64,000 nucleotides of DNA, taken from assembly GCF_019711635.1 (NCBI RefSeq), contig NZ_JAIGNT010000005.1, positions 62,001 through 126,000 on the forward strand. Direction: 5' to 3'. The notes under the pieces were generated by a model. The model was given only the letters and a program-made list of their open reading frames with translations, searched no databases and was not told the DNA's origin. This DNA comes from Qipengyuania huizhouensis (lineage in GTDB: Bacteria; Pseudomonadota; Alphaproteobacteria; Sphingomonadales; Sphingomonadaceae). The position numbers and the translations under genes were made by a program. This document shows, one piece after another, positions 8,894-17,814 of this stretch (its first letter is position 1; each line of letters starts with the position of its first letter).

Positions 8894-11232
8894 GGCAGCG
8901 TGATCGTCGCCGTAGTGCCGGCATTTTTGCGGGTCTGGAATTCGAGCGTTCCGCCATGCGCCTCGATCAGCTGACGCGCGAGCGGGATGCCGAGGCCATG
9001 GCGGCGTTCGATACCCTTGCCGTCGGCGCTCATACGGATGCCCTCGAGCGCGCGGGCAAGTTCATGCTGGCTCATCCCCTCGCCATTGTCGGAAATCGCG
9101 ATGCGATTGAGCCCTCGCCGCTTGGCAATGTCGATCAGGATACGCCCGCCGCGCGGGGTGTGCGTGATGGCATTGTCCAGCAGATGGCCGATCGCGCGTT
9201 GCAATTGCTGGCGATCCGCCTCGACCACCTTGTTCGCGTTTCCATTGAGGTCCAGCGTGAGCCCCCCGCCGATTATCGCCTGTTCACGCTTCCTGACGAT
9301 CTGTTCGATGAAAGGCAAAAGTTCGACCTTCGTTTTGCGCAAGGGCATCAGGCCGGCTTCCGACTGCGAGAGATCGAGTACGTTTTCGACCTGTTCGGTA
9401 AGCTTGCCGACCGAAGTGGTAATCGCCTGGACATATTCGCGGGCCTGCGAACTGAGATCGCCCGCGATGCCCTGTGCAAGCAATTCCGCGAAGCCGCCGA
9501 TCGACGTCAGCGGCGTGCGGAATTCATAGGACATGTTGGCGAGGAAACGGGTCATGACCGCATCGGCCTCTTCCAGAGCCCGGTTGCGTTCGCGCAGCGC
9601 CTCTTCGGCCTGCTGCGAAGCGGTCACGTCCAGCACTGTGAGCAGGCCGTTGCCGTCCGGTAACGGCACGCCGGCATAGGTCAGCGTGCGGCCATCGGCG
9701 AGTTCGATGCGTCCATCGCGCTTCTTGCGGTCGAGCGTGGCTGCGCGGATCGTCTGCCCGATTTCGGAAATAGCCTTCGGATCGGCAAGCTGCTTGGCGA
9801 TTTCCGCAAGCAATTGCTCGGCCTGCGGGTGGCCGTCCAGCACTTCGCTTTCCAGCCCCCATGCGATGGGGAAACCGCGGTTCCACAACTCCAGATGGCC
9901 GTCGGGTGCAAACACGGCCAGCGCTTCGAACAGGCTGTCGAAGGTTGCCGTGCGCGTGCGCAGCAGCGTGTCGCGCGTGGCCGAAAGTGCGAGCTGTTCG
10001 GTGCGGTCTTCCGCGATCAGGACGAGGCCGCCATCCGGCAGCGGCTGGGCGACGATGCGCAAATGGGTGCTGTCCGGAAGCGGCCAGTTGACCTCCTCCG
10101 GCTCGTCCATAAGGAACCACTCGGCCATTTCCTTGCGCCAGGCGGGAAAATCGCGGACCTCGGGAATCTTTCCGTTCTCGCGGGCGATCGTCAGCATCTG
10201 GTCGAAGCGGATGCTCTCGGACACGACGCCCGGCGGCAGAGAGAAAACCCGGTGGAACGGCTGGTTGGCGAAGCTCATCCTTTGCTGCGCATCGAACTGC
10301 GCCACACCGATGGACAGCTGGTCGAGCATCGAGCGCTGGGCTTCGCGGAAGGCGCGGAATTCGCGCGCCTGCTCTTCCATTTCCTCGATATCGATCGCGT
10401 ATCCGGCGATGCCTTCGCCCATCAGCGGCAAGTCGGTGACCCGCACCGTGCGGCGGGCATTGTTGATCGTGGCGGACAGGATGCGCTCGATGGGCTGGCG
10501 GCGGTCGGCCGATTGCTGAGCGACCTGTGCCGCGGTGCGTCCGCCCACCTTCTCCACCAGTTCGATCTGTTCGGCGACGACCTGGTCCGCGCTTTGTGCA
10601 CCGACCGCTTCGACATAGGCCTTGTTGACGAGGCGAAGCTGCATGTCCCCGCCGCGGAACCACATGGGCATGGGCGCGGCCTCGATCAGCCCGACCAAAG
10701 CGCCGAAATCGTCGCGCGCGCGGGCCGCCTCCTCGCTCAGGCGGGCGAGCTCGTCTTCGGTTTCGGTAAAATCGAATACCCAGATCAGCGCCGCGCCGCT
10801 GGGCGAGACGGCGGGATCAGCCAGCGCGCCGCGCAGGGCGAGCGATTTCTGCGAGCCGGGCGGGCGCAATGCCATCTTGAACGGCCTTGCACTCTTCTGC
10901 GTGCGGCGGACATGCGCGGACAGGCGTTCGACCTGTTCTTCCGAAAGCCCTATCCCCTCGGGACCGGCCAGTTCGCTGAGATATTCGGGCACCTTCTCGA
11001 GCCCGATCCAGCGCGCGAAGCGGTCGGGTGCCTCGATCCGCCCATCCACACGCACCAGCAGCGGGATGGCGGGGCCCTCCTCGACCATACGGGAAAGCCG
11101 CCTTGCCGCCTTGCGATGCGCCTCGGCCTTCTGCGTGTCGCGGCTCGCCTTGAGCATCAGCGACACCGCCCAGCCGGTCCACAGCGCAAGCAGCACGCCG
11201 ATGACAGGCAGGAATACGGGCGAGATTTCCAT
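8890..11232 (-). CDS. divL: DivL-like cell-cycle pseudo-histidine kinase (Tyr in the H-box)
   Basis: This 780-residue membrane-anchored PAS sensor kinase matches DivL, which in Caulobacter governs the CckA-ChpT-CtrA pathway and reads DivK. One membrane segment lies at residues 5-25, followed by several PAS-like blocks and a HisKA/HATPase_c module. The phosphoacceptor motif reads NMSYEFRTPLTSI, with Tyr569 (codon TAT at 9526-9528) where kinases have His. That Tyr-for-His swap is the known hallmark of DivL. The ATPase domain looks intact: LLDNAITHTP, ISDNGEGM, GLGIPLARQL and a final GTTATITLP. It heads the coupled tsaE-amgK-murU-addB-addA unit. A different PAS kinase that lost its His independently is the alternative. 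Confidence 0.88.
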   Translation of the reverse strand: MEISPVFLPVIGVLLALWTGWAVSLMLKASRDTQKAEAHRKAARRLSRMVEEGPAIPLLVRVDGRIEAPDRFARWIGLEKVPEYLSELAGPEGIGLSEEQVERLSAHVRRTQKSARPFKMALRPPGSQKSLALRGALADPAVSPSGAALIWVFDFTETEDELARLSEEAARARDDFGALVGLIEAAPMPMWFRGGDMQLRLVNKAYVEAVGAQSADQVVAEQIELVEKVGGRTAAQVAQQSADRRQPIERILSATINNARRTVRVTDLPLMGEGIAGYAIDIEEMEEQAREFRAFREAQRSMLDQLSIGVAQFDAQQRMSFANQPFHRVFSLPPGVVSESIRFDQMLTIARENGKIPEVRDFPAWRKEMAEWFLMDEPEEVNWPLPDSTHLRIVAQPLPDGGLVLIAEDRTEQLALSATRDTLLRTRTATFDSLFEALAVFAPDGHLELWNRGFPIAWGLESEVLDGHPQAEQLLAEIAKQLADPKAISEIGQTIRAATLDRKKRDGRIELADGRTLTYAGVPLPDGNGLLTVLDVTASQQAEEALRERNRALEEADAVMTRFLANMSYEFRTPLTSIGGFAELLAQGIAGDLSSQAREYVQAITTSVGKLTEQVENVLDLSQSEAGLMPLRKTKVELLPFIEQIVRKREQAIIGGGLTLDLNGNANKVVEADRQQLQRAIGHLLDNAITHTPRGGRILIDIAKRRGLNRIAISDNGEGMSQHELARALEGIRMSADGKGIERRHGLGIPLARQLIEAHGGTLEFQTRKNAGTTATITLP

Positions 11233-11278
11233 TACGTGCCAGCTATTCTGCCAGCGTCACGGATGCAACCGGAATGCT

Positions 11279-11304
11279 GGCGGCCCCGCGATGGCAGGGC
11301 CGCC
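11279..11304 (-). terminator. GC-rich hairpin after ahcY
   Basis: GGCGGCCC pairs exactly with GGGCCGCC across a 10-base loop, 12 bases after the ahcY stop and before divL. There is no T-run on the minus-strand side, so it may be a weak or Rho-assisted end, or only an mRNA-stabilising stem. Confidence 0.45.
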
Positions 11305-11316
11305 AAATCCGACAGA

Positions 11317-12726
11317 TCAATAGCGGTAATGTTCCGGCTTGAACGGACCTTCGACAGGCACGCCGATGTAATCCGCCTGTTCCTGGCTGAGCCTGGTCAG
11401 CTGGACGCCGAGCTTGTCGAGATGGAGCGCAGCCACCTTCTCGTCGAGCTTCTTAGGCAGGACGTAGACGTCGTTCTCGTATTCGTCGGTGTTCTTCCAC
11501 AGCTCGATCTGGGCCAGCACCTGGTTGGTGAAGGAGCAGCTCATAACGAAGCTGGGGTGACCGGTGGCGCAGGCGAGGTTCACGAGGCGGCCCTTGGCCA
11601 GCACGATGATTTCCTTGCCGTCGGGGAACTTCACCAAATCGGTCCCGGGCTTGAGTTCGGTCCACTCGTAATTGTCGAGCGCGGAGATCTGGATTTCGCT
11701 GTCGAAGTGACCGATGTTGCACACGATGCTCATCGGCTTCATCGCCTTCATGTGCTCGGCGGTAATCACGTCTTCATTGCCGGTGGTGGTGACGAAGATG
11801 TCGGCGCGCTTCACAGCCTCTTCCATCGTCACGACTTCATAGCCTTCCATCGCCGCCTGCAGCGCGCAGATCGGGTCGATTTCGGTCACGAGCACACGCG
11901 CACCGCCATTGCGGAGCGACTGGGCCGAACCCTTGCCGACATCGCCGTAACCCGCAACGCAGGCGACCTTGCCCGAAAGCATGACGTCGGTCGCGCGGCG
12001 GATCGCGTCGACCAGCGATTCACGGCAGCCGTAGAGATTGTCGAACTTCGACTTGGTCACGCTGTCGTTCACGTTGATCGCGGGGAACGGCAGCTTGCCC
12101 TGCTTGGCGAGGTGGTAGAGGCGGTGGACGCCGGTGGTGGTCTCTTCCGACACGCCCTTGATCGCCTTGACCGACTTGGTGAGATAGCCCGGCTTGCGCT
12201 TCAGGAAGTCCTTGAGCGCACGCTGCATCTCGATTTCCTCGGCATTCTGCGGCTCGGGCATCGTTTCACCCGCTTCGATGCGCGCACCCCAGAGGGCGAA
12301 CATGGTCGCATCGCCGCCATCGTCGAGGATGAGGTTGGCGGTGAGGTCTTCGTCAGCCTCGGTGGACCAGTCGAAGATCTTGCCGACATAGTCCCAGTAA
12401 TCGGCCAGGCTTTCACCCTTCACGGCAAAGACCGGGATGTCCTGCACGGCGATGGCGGCAGCGGCGTGGTCCTGCGTCGAGTAGATATTGCAGGTCGCCC
12501 AGCGCACTTCGGCGCCCAGCGCAACCAGCGTTTCGATCAGTACGGCGGTCTGGATGGTCATGTGGAGCGAGCCGACGATGCGCGCGCCCTTGAGCGGCTG
12601 CGCCGCGCCATATTCCTCGCGCGTGGCCATCAGGCCCGGCATTTCGGTTTCGGCGATGCGAATTTCCTCGCGGCCGTAATTGGCGAGGCTGATATCCTTG
12701 ATGACGTAATCGGTGAACTGGGCCAC
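11317..12726 (-). CDS. ahcY: Adenosylhomocysteinase
   Basis: AhcY hydrolyses S-adenosylhomocysteine to homocysteine and adenosine, an NAD-dependent step that keeps methyltransferases running. At 469 residues it has the usual length. The family pattern [16 protein letters not shown], the NAD site [15 protein letters not shown] and the C-terminal FKPEHYRY are all present. The open frame reaches 12849, but the start is GTG at 12726 ([18 protein letters not shown]): AGGAG lies 6 bases before it and the protein then matches the family N-terminus. A 20-bp perfect palindrome lies about 80 bases upstream, which may control it. Divergent from the peroxiredoxin gene. Confidence 0.97.
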   Translation of the reverse strand: MAQFTDYVIKDISLANYGREEIRIAETEMPGLMATREEYGAAQPLKGARIVGSLHMTIQTAVLIETLVALGAEVRWATCNIYSTQDHAAAAIAVQDIPVFAVKGESLADYWDYVGKIFDWSTEADEDLTANLILDDGGDATMFALWGARIEAGETMPEPQNAEEIEMQRALKDFLKRKPGYLTKSVKAIKGVSEETTTGVHRLYHLAKQGKLPFPAINVNDSVTKSKFDNLYGCRESLVDAIRRATDVMLSGKVACVAGYGDVGKGSAQSLRNGGARVLVTEIDPICALQAAMEGYEVVTMEEAVKRADIFVTTTGNEDVITAEHMKAMKPMSIVCNIGHFDSEIQISALDNYEWTELKPGTDLVKFPDGKEIIVLAKGRLVNLACATGHPSFVMSCSFTNQVLAQIELWKNTDEYENDVYVLPKKLDEKVAALHLDKLGVQLTRLSQEQADYIGVPVEGPFKPEHYRY

Positions 12727-12804
12727 GTAATGCTCCTGAAACTGTGCGACGCCATGCATGCGCCAATCGCGGCGTGCCCTAGCGATATGGCCTCCATGAC
12801 GCAA

Positions 12805-12824
12805 ATATAAAGATATCTTTATAT
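12805..12824. promoter_or_regulatory. Perfect 20-bp palindrome, candidate SahR-type operator
   Basis: ATATAAAGATATCTTTATAT is a perfect palindrome in AT-rich DNA between ahcY (minus) and the peroxiredoxin gene (plus), 79 bases before the ahcY start. From memory, it resembles operators of ArsR-family SahR repressors, which sense S-adenosylhomocysteine and control ahcY and methionine genes in proteobacteria. The palindrome is seen directly; the regulator's identity is inferred, and no ArsR gene is in this window. Confidence 0.7.
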
Positions 12825-12899
12825 GCTGGGTGGTTGTCGCACGCGTCACATGCCGTATATCGGGCGCGGAACGGGAAGTTTACGAAAGGATATTGCGTG

Positions 12900-13379
12900 A
12901 TGACGATTTCGGTGGGTGACACACTGCCCGACGTGAAGCTGGTCAAGGCGACCGCCGACGGGCCCGAACAGGTTCAATCTTCCGACTATTTCAAGGGCAA
13001 GACCGTGGCGCTGTTCGCGGTGCCGGGTGCGTTTACCCCCACCTGCTCCGCCAAGCATCTGCCCGGCTATGTCGAGAAGGCCGAAGAGCTGAAGGCGAAG
13101 GGGGTCGACGAAATCGTCGCCACCGCAGTCAACGATGCCTTCGTGATGGGCGCCTGGAACAAGTCGGCCGGCAGCGAAGACATCACCGTCCTTGCCGACG
13201 GCAATGGAGAATTCGCCAAGGCCACCGGCCTCGATGCGGATTTCTCCGGCTTCGGCATGGGCCATCGCAGCCAGCGCTATTCGATGCTCGTCGAAGACGG
13301 CGTCGTGAAGCAGCTCAATGTCGAGGCACCGGGCGATTTCTCGGTCTCCAGCGCGGAGCACATGCTCGGCCAGTTGTAG
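12900..13379 (+). CDS. Peroxiredoxin of the Prx5 type
   Basis: This is a thiol peroxidase reducing hydrogen peroxide and organic peroxides, 159 residues and probably cytoplasmic. The peroxidatic Cys sits in VPGAFTPTCSAKHLPGY, the Prx5/hybrid-Prx signature, and the family's later GMGHRSQRYSMLVEDGVV is present. The open frame runs back to 12834, but ATG 12900 (MTISVGDTLPDVKL) fits the family start and has AAAGGA 9 bases before it. A clear terminator follows the stop. The reductant (glutaredoxin or thioredoxin) cannot be told from sequence. Confidence 0.93.
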   Translation: MTISVGDTLPDVKLVKATADGPEQVQSSDYFKGKTVALFAVPGAFTPTCSAKHLPGYVEKAEELKAKGVDEIVATAVNDAFVMGAWNKSAGSEDITVLADGNGEFAKATGLDADFSGFGMGHRSQRYSMLVEDGVVKQLNVEAPGDFSVSSAEHMLGQL

Positions 13380-13435
13380 GCCGCCCAACCGGCGCGGATT
13401 GCCGCCGACCGGGTATCTTATCGACAATCGCAGAG

Positions 13436-13462
13436 GGGCGGGCCGCATCGGTCCGCCCTTTT
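13436..13462 (+). terminator. Rho-independent terminator of the peroxiredoxin gene
   Basis: GGGCGGGCC pairs with GGTCCGCCC over 9 bp (one G-U) around the loop GCATC, followed by TTTT. It lies 57 bases after the peroxiredoxin stop. Confidence 0.88.
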
Positions 13463-14016
13463 CGTTTGCAGGCCCAAGCGCTCCCGACATTCCGAGATCC
13501 ACCGACACATTGACCGGGCAATGCTGCTCCCGAACCCGTGACCTTTCGCAGGTCTTTTGGTATTTCAGGATGTTACGGACGTTTTCGGCGCAGGCACTGT
13601 GACTTTTCAAAATGGGGCCGGTCCATGTCCTGTTCTTTGCGTGTGCCAAGGTTCGCGGCAGCGCGGCACACTGGCCGCACGCAACTTCGGCCCATATTGC
13701 CAAGCCTCAAAATCCTGGAACAGGCCCCGCATTACCGCGGGGCGCGCGTGTAGGACAGAGGCGTCAGACGGCACAGCTGACGGACGGCGATCCACGCTTT
13801 GCGCCCTCGCCGGTTCTGCTAGCCGGAAGCGAAAACACCCACCGCATAACCCCGTCGCCCCGAGCCTGACCCGGGGCCGGTGCTTCACTTCAATCCTGCC
13901 GACGAAAAGAAGCACCACCCCGGATCAAGTGTGCTTTGCACAGCTTCGCTTCCCGGGGTTACGAATGGTCTGCTTTGGGGTGGGAAACGGACGGTGAAAC
14001 GACTAGCTTGGATAAC
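13463..14016. other. Gene-poor gap of about 550 bases
   Basis: No frame here has a credible ribosome site or recognisable product; the short frames present are low-complexity, Arg/Pro-rich shadows. The stretch contains a 7-bp hairpin GCCCCGC/GCGGGGC near 13727-13746 without a T-run, and the paired palindromic repeat listed separately. An unrecognised small RNA is possible but nothing specific supports it. Confidence 0.5.
13854..13930. repeat. Paired palindromic (REP-like) element
   Basis: Two inverted copies of one unit face each other. The left arm (13867-13886) is complementary, with few mismatches, to GAAGCACCACCCCGGATCA at 13909-13927, around a 22-base centre. The unit AAGCACCACCCCGGATCAAG occurs again at 21792-21811. 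The arrangement is like a bacterial interspersed mosaic element. The transposase that moves such units is not in the window. Confidence 0.75.
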
Positions 14017-14478
14017 ATGAGAAGGACCTGGGTCGTCATTCTGTTTTCGCTTGGTGTGTTCACATCGCCAGCTACAGCGTCAGATCTCGAAGGGCCGGCC
14101 AGATTCTGCGGCTATTCGCCGATCATCGATTTGAGGCCCGGCGAAAAGATTACGATACTCCAAGGAGGCATCCACGGCGGTAGTTTCCAGTGGGACGGTG
14201 ATTTCGGTTCCATGGTTGTCCGGGGCATCGGTTGGGCAACCCGTCCTAAGGGGCAGTTGGTGGTGCACCCATCTGAAGGCCGACCAGGACAATTTGCTCA
14301 ACAAAAACGAGATGGCAAATTCGTCATAGCAATTTGGAACGGTCGGCAAGGAGCTGCCTATTTCGAATCCCCTGCTCGCTTCAGTGACGAACAACGTGCA
14401 GCAATAGGAAGAGTTCGCTTGTTTCAAGAAGGGGAGGACCCTTCAGATTGCGATCTGCGAACGGTGTTTGCTTGGTAG
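14017..14478 (+). CDS. Secreted hypothetical protein
   Basis: This 153-residue protein belongs to no family I recognise. The first 22 residues form a signal peptide: MRR, a hydrophobic run WVVILFSLGVF, then ATA before SDLEG as a signal-peptidase I site. The mature part contains RPGEKITILQGG and one Cys near each end (ARFCGYSP and SDCDLR), which could form a disulfide. I start at ATG 14017 because the frame upstream to 13936 would bury the signal peptide. Base composition is lower in GC than neighbouring genes, with many AAA and CAA codons, so recent arrival is possible. The ribosome site is weak. Confidence 0.65.
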   Translation: MRRTWVVILFSLGVFTSPATASDLEGPARFCGYSPIIDLRPGEKITILQGGIHGGSFQWDGDFGSMVVRGIGWATRPKGQLVVHPSEGRPGQFAQQKRDGKFVIAIWNGRQGAAYFESPARFSDEQRAAIGRVRLFQEGEDPSDCDLRTVFAW

Positions 14479-14552
14479 ATTGACTCATCACCGCTGGCTT
14501 ATGCGAGCGTCCGCAAAGGCGTCGCAAGCGGACAAAGGCTCCGCCATTCCCC

Positions 14553-14915
14553 TCAGCCCGCCAGCGCGGCGTGCAAGTCCTTCCGGATAGCTTTCAGCTT
14601 CGCCAACACATCACCGCTGACAGCATTCCCCGCCGCAGCCGCCACCGGCGCGGCAGCCTGCTGGTCGGGCGTGCCACGCAGGGCGGCTTTAGCGCCTTTG
14701 AGCGTATAGCCTTCGCGGTTCACGAGCCGGTCGATGCGTTCGACCAGCGCCACATCTTCCGCGCGATAATAGCGCCGACCGCCGCTGCGCTTGAGTGGCT
14801 TTAGCTGCGGGAACTGCTGTTCCCAGTACCGCAGGACATGCGCCTTGATACCGGTTGCCTTGGAGACTTCCCCGATGGTGCGAAGGGCGCCGGTTTCCTT
14901 GTGATCGTCGAACTC
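14553..14915 (-). CDS. MerR-family transcriptional regulator
   Basis: This is a MerR-type winged-helix DNA-binding protein of about 120 residues. The HTH region reads RTIGEVSKATGIKAHVLRYWE, followed by the wing GGRRYYRAEDVALVERI, as in the MerR proteins that accompany ihfA in alphaproteobacteria. The tail is Ala-rich with a short helix and has no recognisable effector domain. It is the last gene of rpmF-plsX-fabH-ihfA-merR, close behind ihfA. The frame opens at ATG 14921 (MAEFDD); I allow a small uncertainty at that end. The target genes are unknown. Confidence 0.88.
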   Translation of the reverse strand, partial: EFDDHKETGALRTIGEVSKATGIKAHVLRYWEQQFPQLKPLKRSGGRRYYRAEDVALVERIDRLVNREGYTLKGAKAALRGTPDQQAAAPVAAAAGNAVSGDVLAKLKAIRKDLHAALAG

Positions 14916-14940
14916 AGCCATGCCGCCGACGCTACCAGCT

Positions 14941-15243
14941 TCAATTGCTGTTGGCGATACGCTCTTTCAACAGCTGGCTGGCGCGGAAGGTCATCACACG
15001 GCGCGGGGTAATCGGCACTTCGACACCGGTCTTGGGGTTGCGCCCGATGCGTTCCTTCTTGTCGCGAAGGACGAAACTGCCAAACCCGGAAATCTTGACG
15101 TTTTCACCACGGGCAAGCGCATCGCACATCCTGGCGAGAATTTCTTCCACCAAATCAAGCGATTCCGCACGGCTAAGCCCCATCTTGCGGTTAATCGTCT
15201 CTGCCAGATCTGCGCGGGTCAATGTGCCCACGGAACGCATCAT
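14941..15243 (-). CDS. ihfA: Integration host factor subunit alpha
   Basis: IHF alpha pairs with IHF beta to bend DNA sharply at promoters, origins and recombination sites. The HU/IHF fold is complete in about 100 residues: [19 protein letters not shown], the [14 protein letters not shown] hairpin, and the DNA-intercalating arm [14 protein letters not shown]. Three in-frame ATGs lie at 15249, 15243 and 15240. AAGGA is 2, 8 and 11 bases before them, so 15243 is the best placed. It sits downstream of fabH and before merR in the order usual for alphaproteobacteria. Confidence 0.94.
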   Translation of the reverse strand: MMRSVGTLTRADLAETINRKMGLSRAESLDLVEEILARMCDALARGENVKISGFGSFVLRDKKERIGRNPKTGVEVPITPRRVMTFRASQLLKERIANSN

Positions 15244-15366
15244 ATCCATTATCCTTCCCCCCAGTGGCGACCCTGAGTGGAGTGCGACTTAACTATAAGT
15301 AACCTTGGATATTTAACAGCTTGCCGCGAGTCGCACAATGGAGCGGCGCTATATATTTATCAAAAG

Positions 15367-16332
15367 TTATATCCGGACGAGCGACGCGCCCCAGGTAAAT
15401 CCGCCACCCATCGCTTCGAACATTACCATGTCGCCAGATTTGATGCGCCCGTCCTTCCGCGCCACGTCGAATGCCAGCGGCACCGAAGCTGCCGACGTAT
15501 TGGCGTGCTGGTCCACCGTCACCACGATCTTGTCCGCCGACAGCCCGAGTTTGCGCGCGGTGGCGTCCAGAATCCGGGCATTGGCCTGGTGCGGCACGAC
15601 CCAGTCGATTTCCTGCGCGGTTATCCCGGCATCGCCGAGCACTTCATTGAGCACGTCGGCGAGGTTCACCACGGCATGGCGAAAGACCTCGCGGCCTTTC
15701 ATGCGCAGTTTGCCGACTTCGCCCGTGGTCGAAGGCCCCCCGTCGACATAGAGAAGATCCTTGTGTTCGCCATCGGCATGCAACCTTGTGGCGAGAATAC
15801 CGGGACCGTCTTCGGTCACATCCTGCGCTTCGAGGACCACCGCGCCAGCGCCATCGCCGAAGAGGACGCAGGTGGTACGGTCTTCCCAATCGAGGATACG
15901 GCTGAATGTTTCCGCGCCGATCACCAGCGCCTTTTTCGCCATGCCGGTGCGGAGGAGGGAATCGGCGGTGGCGAGCGCATAAAGGAAGCCGGAGCATACG
16001 GCCTGGACATCGAATGCCACGCCGCCACGACAACCCAAGGCTTGCTGGACCTGCGTGGCGGTGGCCGGGAAGGTATGGTCGGGCGTTGCGGTGGCGAGGA
16101 TGATCAGCCCGATCTCGCGGGCATCGACGCCGGCATCGTCGAGCGCCTTGCGGGCCGCATCCGTGGCGAGGCTGGAAGTCGTTTCGCCTTCGCCCGCGAT
16201 GTAGCGCTGCCGGATGCCGGTGCGTTCGACGATCCACTCGTCGGACGTATCGACGCGCGCTTCCAAATCCGCATTGGTCACGCAATTCCTGGGCAGTGCA
16301 CTGCCGCTGCCGGTGATCACGCCGCGGATCAT
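15367..16332 (-). CDS. fabH: Beta-ketoacyl-ACP synthase III
   Basis: FabH condenses an acyl-CoA with malonyl-ACP to start type II fatty acid synthesis. The 321-residue protein carries the catalytic triad: Cys113 in VQAVCSGFL, His248 in [10 protein letters not shown] and Asn278 in [10 protein letters not shown]. The open frame extends far upstream through plsX, but ATG 16332 ([14 protein letters not shown]) overlaps the plsX stop as ATGA and matches the family start. An operon with plsX links fatty acid initiation to acyl-phosphate supply for phospholipids. Confidence 0.97.
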   Translation of the reverse strand: MIRGVITGSGSALPRNCVTNADLEARVDTSDEWIVERTGIRQRYIAGEGETTSSLATDAARKALDDAGVDAREIGLIILATATPDHTFPATATQVQQALGCRGGVAFDVQAVCSGFLYALATADSLLRTGMAKKALVIGAETFSRILDWEDRTTCVLFGDGAGAVVLEAQDVTEDGPGILATRLHADGEHKDLLYVDGGPSTTGEVGKLRMKGREVFRHAVVNLADVLNEVLGDAGITAQEIDWVVPHQANARILDATARKLGLSADKIVVTVDQHANTSAASVPLAFDVARKDGRIKSGDMVMFEAMGGGFTWGASLVRI

Positions 16333-17366
16333 TTCGCGTCCAGGCTTTGCGTGTCCACGGCGCTCAAGTCTTTCGCGATGCGGTTGGTGATATCGTCCTC
16401 CAGCAGGCGAGCGGCCACTTCGACCGCATTGGCCACGCCCTTGGCATTGGCGCTGCCGTGGCTTTTCACCACCACGCCGTTCAGCCCGAGAAAGACCGCG
16501 CCATTGTGGTTGTTCGGGTCGAGGTGGTGCTTCAGCAATTCGGTCGCCGGACGCGAGACGAGGAAGCCGACCTTCGAACGGAAGGAGGACGAAAATGCAT
16601 TGCGCAGCAGGTCGGTGACGAAACGCGCCGCGCCTTCGATCGCCTTCAGGGCGATATTGCCGGAGAATCCGTCGCATACGATTACGTCGCATTCGCCGCG
16701 GTTGATCTTGTCGGCTTCGACATATCCCTCGAAGTCCATCGCCAGCCCACTGGCGGCGCGCAGGCGATCGGCGGCAGCCTGGATATCCTCCGTGCCTTTC
16801 GTTTCTTCAGTGCCGATATTGAGCAGGCGCACGCGCGGACGCTCGCGCCCAGTCACGATACGCGAATAGGCGGCGCCCATAATCGCGAATTGCACGAGGT
16901 TGCGCGCGTCGCATTCGCGGTTCGCGCCAAGGTCGAGCATGATGACATCGTCATCGCTAAGCGTGGGAAGCAGGGCAGCGAGCGCGGGCCGGTCGAGGCC
17001 GGGCATGGTGCGCAGCGCGAGCTTGCTCATCGCCATCAGCGCGCCGGTATTGCCGGCCGATACGGCGGCACCGGCTTCGCCGCGCTTCACCGCATCGACT
17101 GCAAGACCCATGCTGGTGGTCTTCGCGCGCCGGAGCGCCCTTGATGGTTTCTCGTCGCCCGCGACGACATCCTCGCAATGGAGAATCTCGCTTGCCCCGG
17201 ACATTCCGGGATGGTTGGCCAGTGCAGCCTTGATCTGCGTTTCGTCGCCGACCAGCAGGAACTTGAATCGATCATGGCGCCTGCGCGCAAGCGCGGCGCC
17301 CTCGATCATCACGCGAACGCCTTCGTCACCGCCCATCGCGTCAATGGCGATACGCGGCAGGCTCAT
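16329..17366 (-). CDS. plsX: Phosphate acyltransferase PlsX
   Basis: PlsX converts acyl-ACP and phosphate to acyl-phosphate, the donor used by PlsY in glycerolipid synthesis. The 345-residue protein begins [16 protein letters not shown] and contains the family blocks [22 protein letters not shown] and NIGTEETKG, plus [12 protein letters not shown]. Length is standard. It lies between rpmF and fabH, an order shared by many proteobacteria. Confidence 0.97.
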   Translation of the reverse strand: MSLPRIAIDAMGGDEGVRVMIEGAALARRRHDRFKFLLVGDETQIKAALANHPGMSGASEILHCEDVVAGDEKPSRALRRAKTTSMGLAVDAVKRGEAGAAVSAGNTGALMAMSKLALRTMPGLDRPALAALLPTLSDDDVIMLDLGANRECDARNLVQFAIMGAAYSRIVTGRERPRVRLLNIGTEETKGTEDIQAAADRLRAASGLAMDFEGYVEADKINRGECDVIVCDGFSGNIALKAIEGAARFVTDLLRNAFSSSFRSKVGFLVSRPATELLKHHLDPNNHNGAVFLGLNGVVVKSHGSANAKGVANAVEVAARLLEDDITNRIAKDLSAVDTQSLDAK

Positions 17367-17392
17367 GACGTTCTCCGAATCAAGCTAGAGGC

Positions 17393-17575
17393 TTAAAGGC
17401 CCTCGGGAGCGAGGACTTCGCGCCCGTTGTAATAGCCGCAGTGCGGACAAAGGTTGTGCGGGCGCTTCAGTTCGCCACAGTTCGAGCATTCGTGATGCGC
17501 TTCGACCTTGAGCGAATCATGTGCACGACGGTTGCCGCGGCGGTGGGGCGATACTTTTCTCTTGGGGACGGCCAT
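17393..17575 (-). CDS. rpmF: 50S ribosomal protein L32
   Basis: Ribosomal protein L32, 60 residues, lies near the peptidyl-transferase region of the large subunit. It opens [20 protein letters not shown] and retains a four-cysteine zinc site (CSNC and CPHC), so it is the zinc-binding form. It is first in the rpmF-plsX-fabH string; 26 bases separate it from plsX. Confidence 0.97.
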   Translation of the reverse strand: MAVPKRKVSPHRRGNRRAHDSLKVEAHHECSNCGELKRPHNLCPHCGYYNGREVLAPEGL

Positions 17576-17814
17576 CTCGGCACCTGTTCCTCAAACAATT
17601 TCAGTCAATTTCGGTGGCCGCCCTAGGGGATGGTCCGGCAACGCACAAGAGCGCGATGACGGCGAACATCCCGACCGTGACGGTGAAGGCGCGCGCTATA
17701 GCGATTTTTACGCGCGATGCAAGCGGAGTGGAGGATAATCCTGACGGGTCGATTGCCGCACTGCGCCGATGGTCCTAGCCAAGGGAGAAAGGGTTCGCAA
17801 AGGGGAGAATTTCT

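Noticed and set aside
9814..12810. 998-codon plus-strand frame across divL and ahcY
   Set aside because: It spans two unrelated minus-strand genes with strong motifs, so it cannot be a real gene.
13612..13869. Short plus-strand frames in the gap after the peroxiredoxin
   Set aside because: They overlap each other in three frames, lack ribosome sites, and partly read the palindromic repeat.
15282..15336. GTGCGACT ... AGTCGCAC inverted repeat upstream of ihfA
   Set aside because: The arms are only 8 bp with a 39-base centre, too weak to claim an operator.
15277..16869. Long plus-strand frame opposite fabH and plsX
   Set aside because: It covers two well-supported genes and shows no recognisable domain.
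17521..17778. 85-codon plus-strand frame between rpmF and the MAPEG gene
   Set aside because: Starts inside rpmF in reverse and has no ribosome site; likely promoter DNA.
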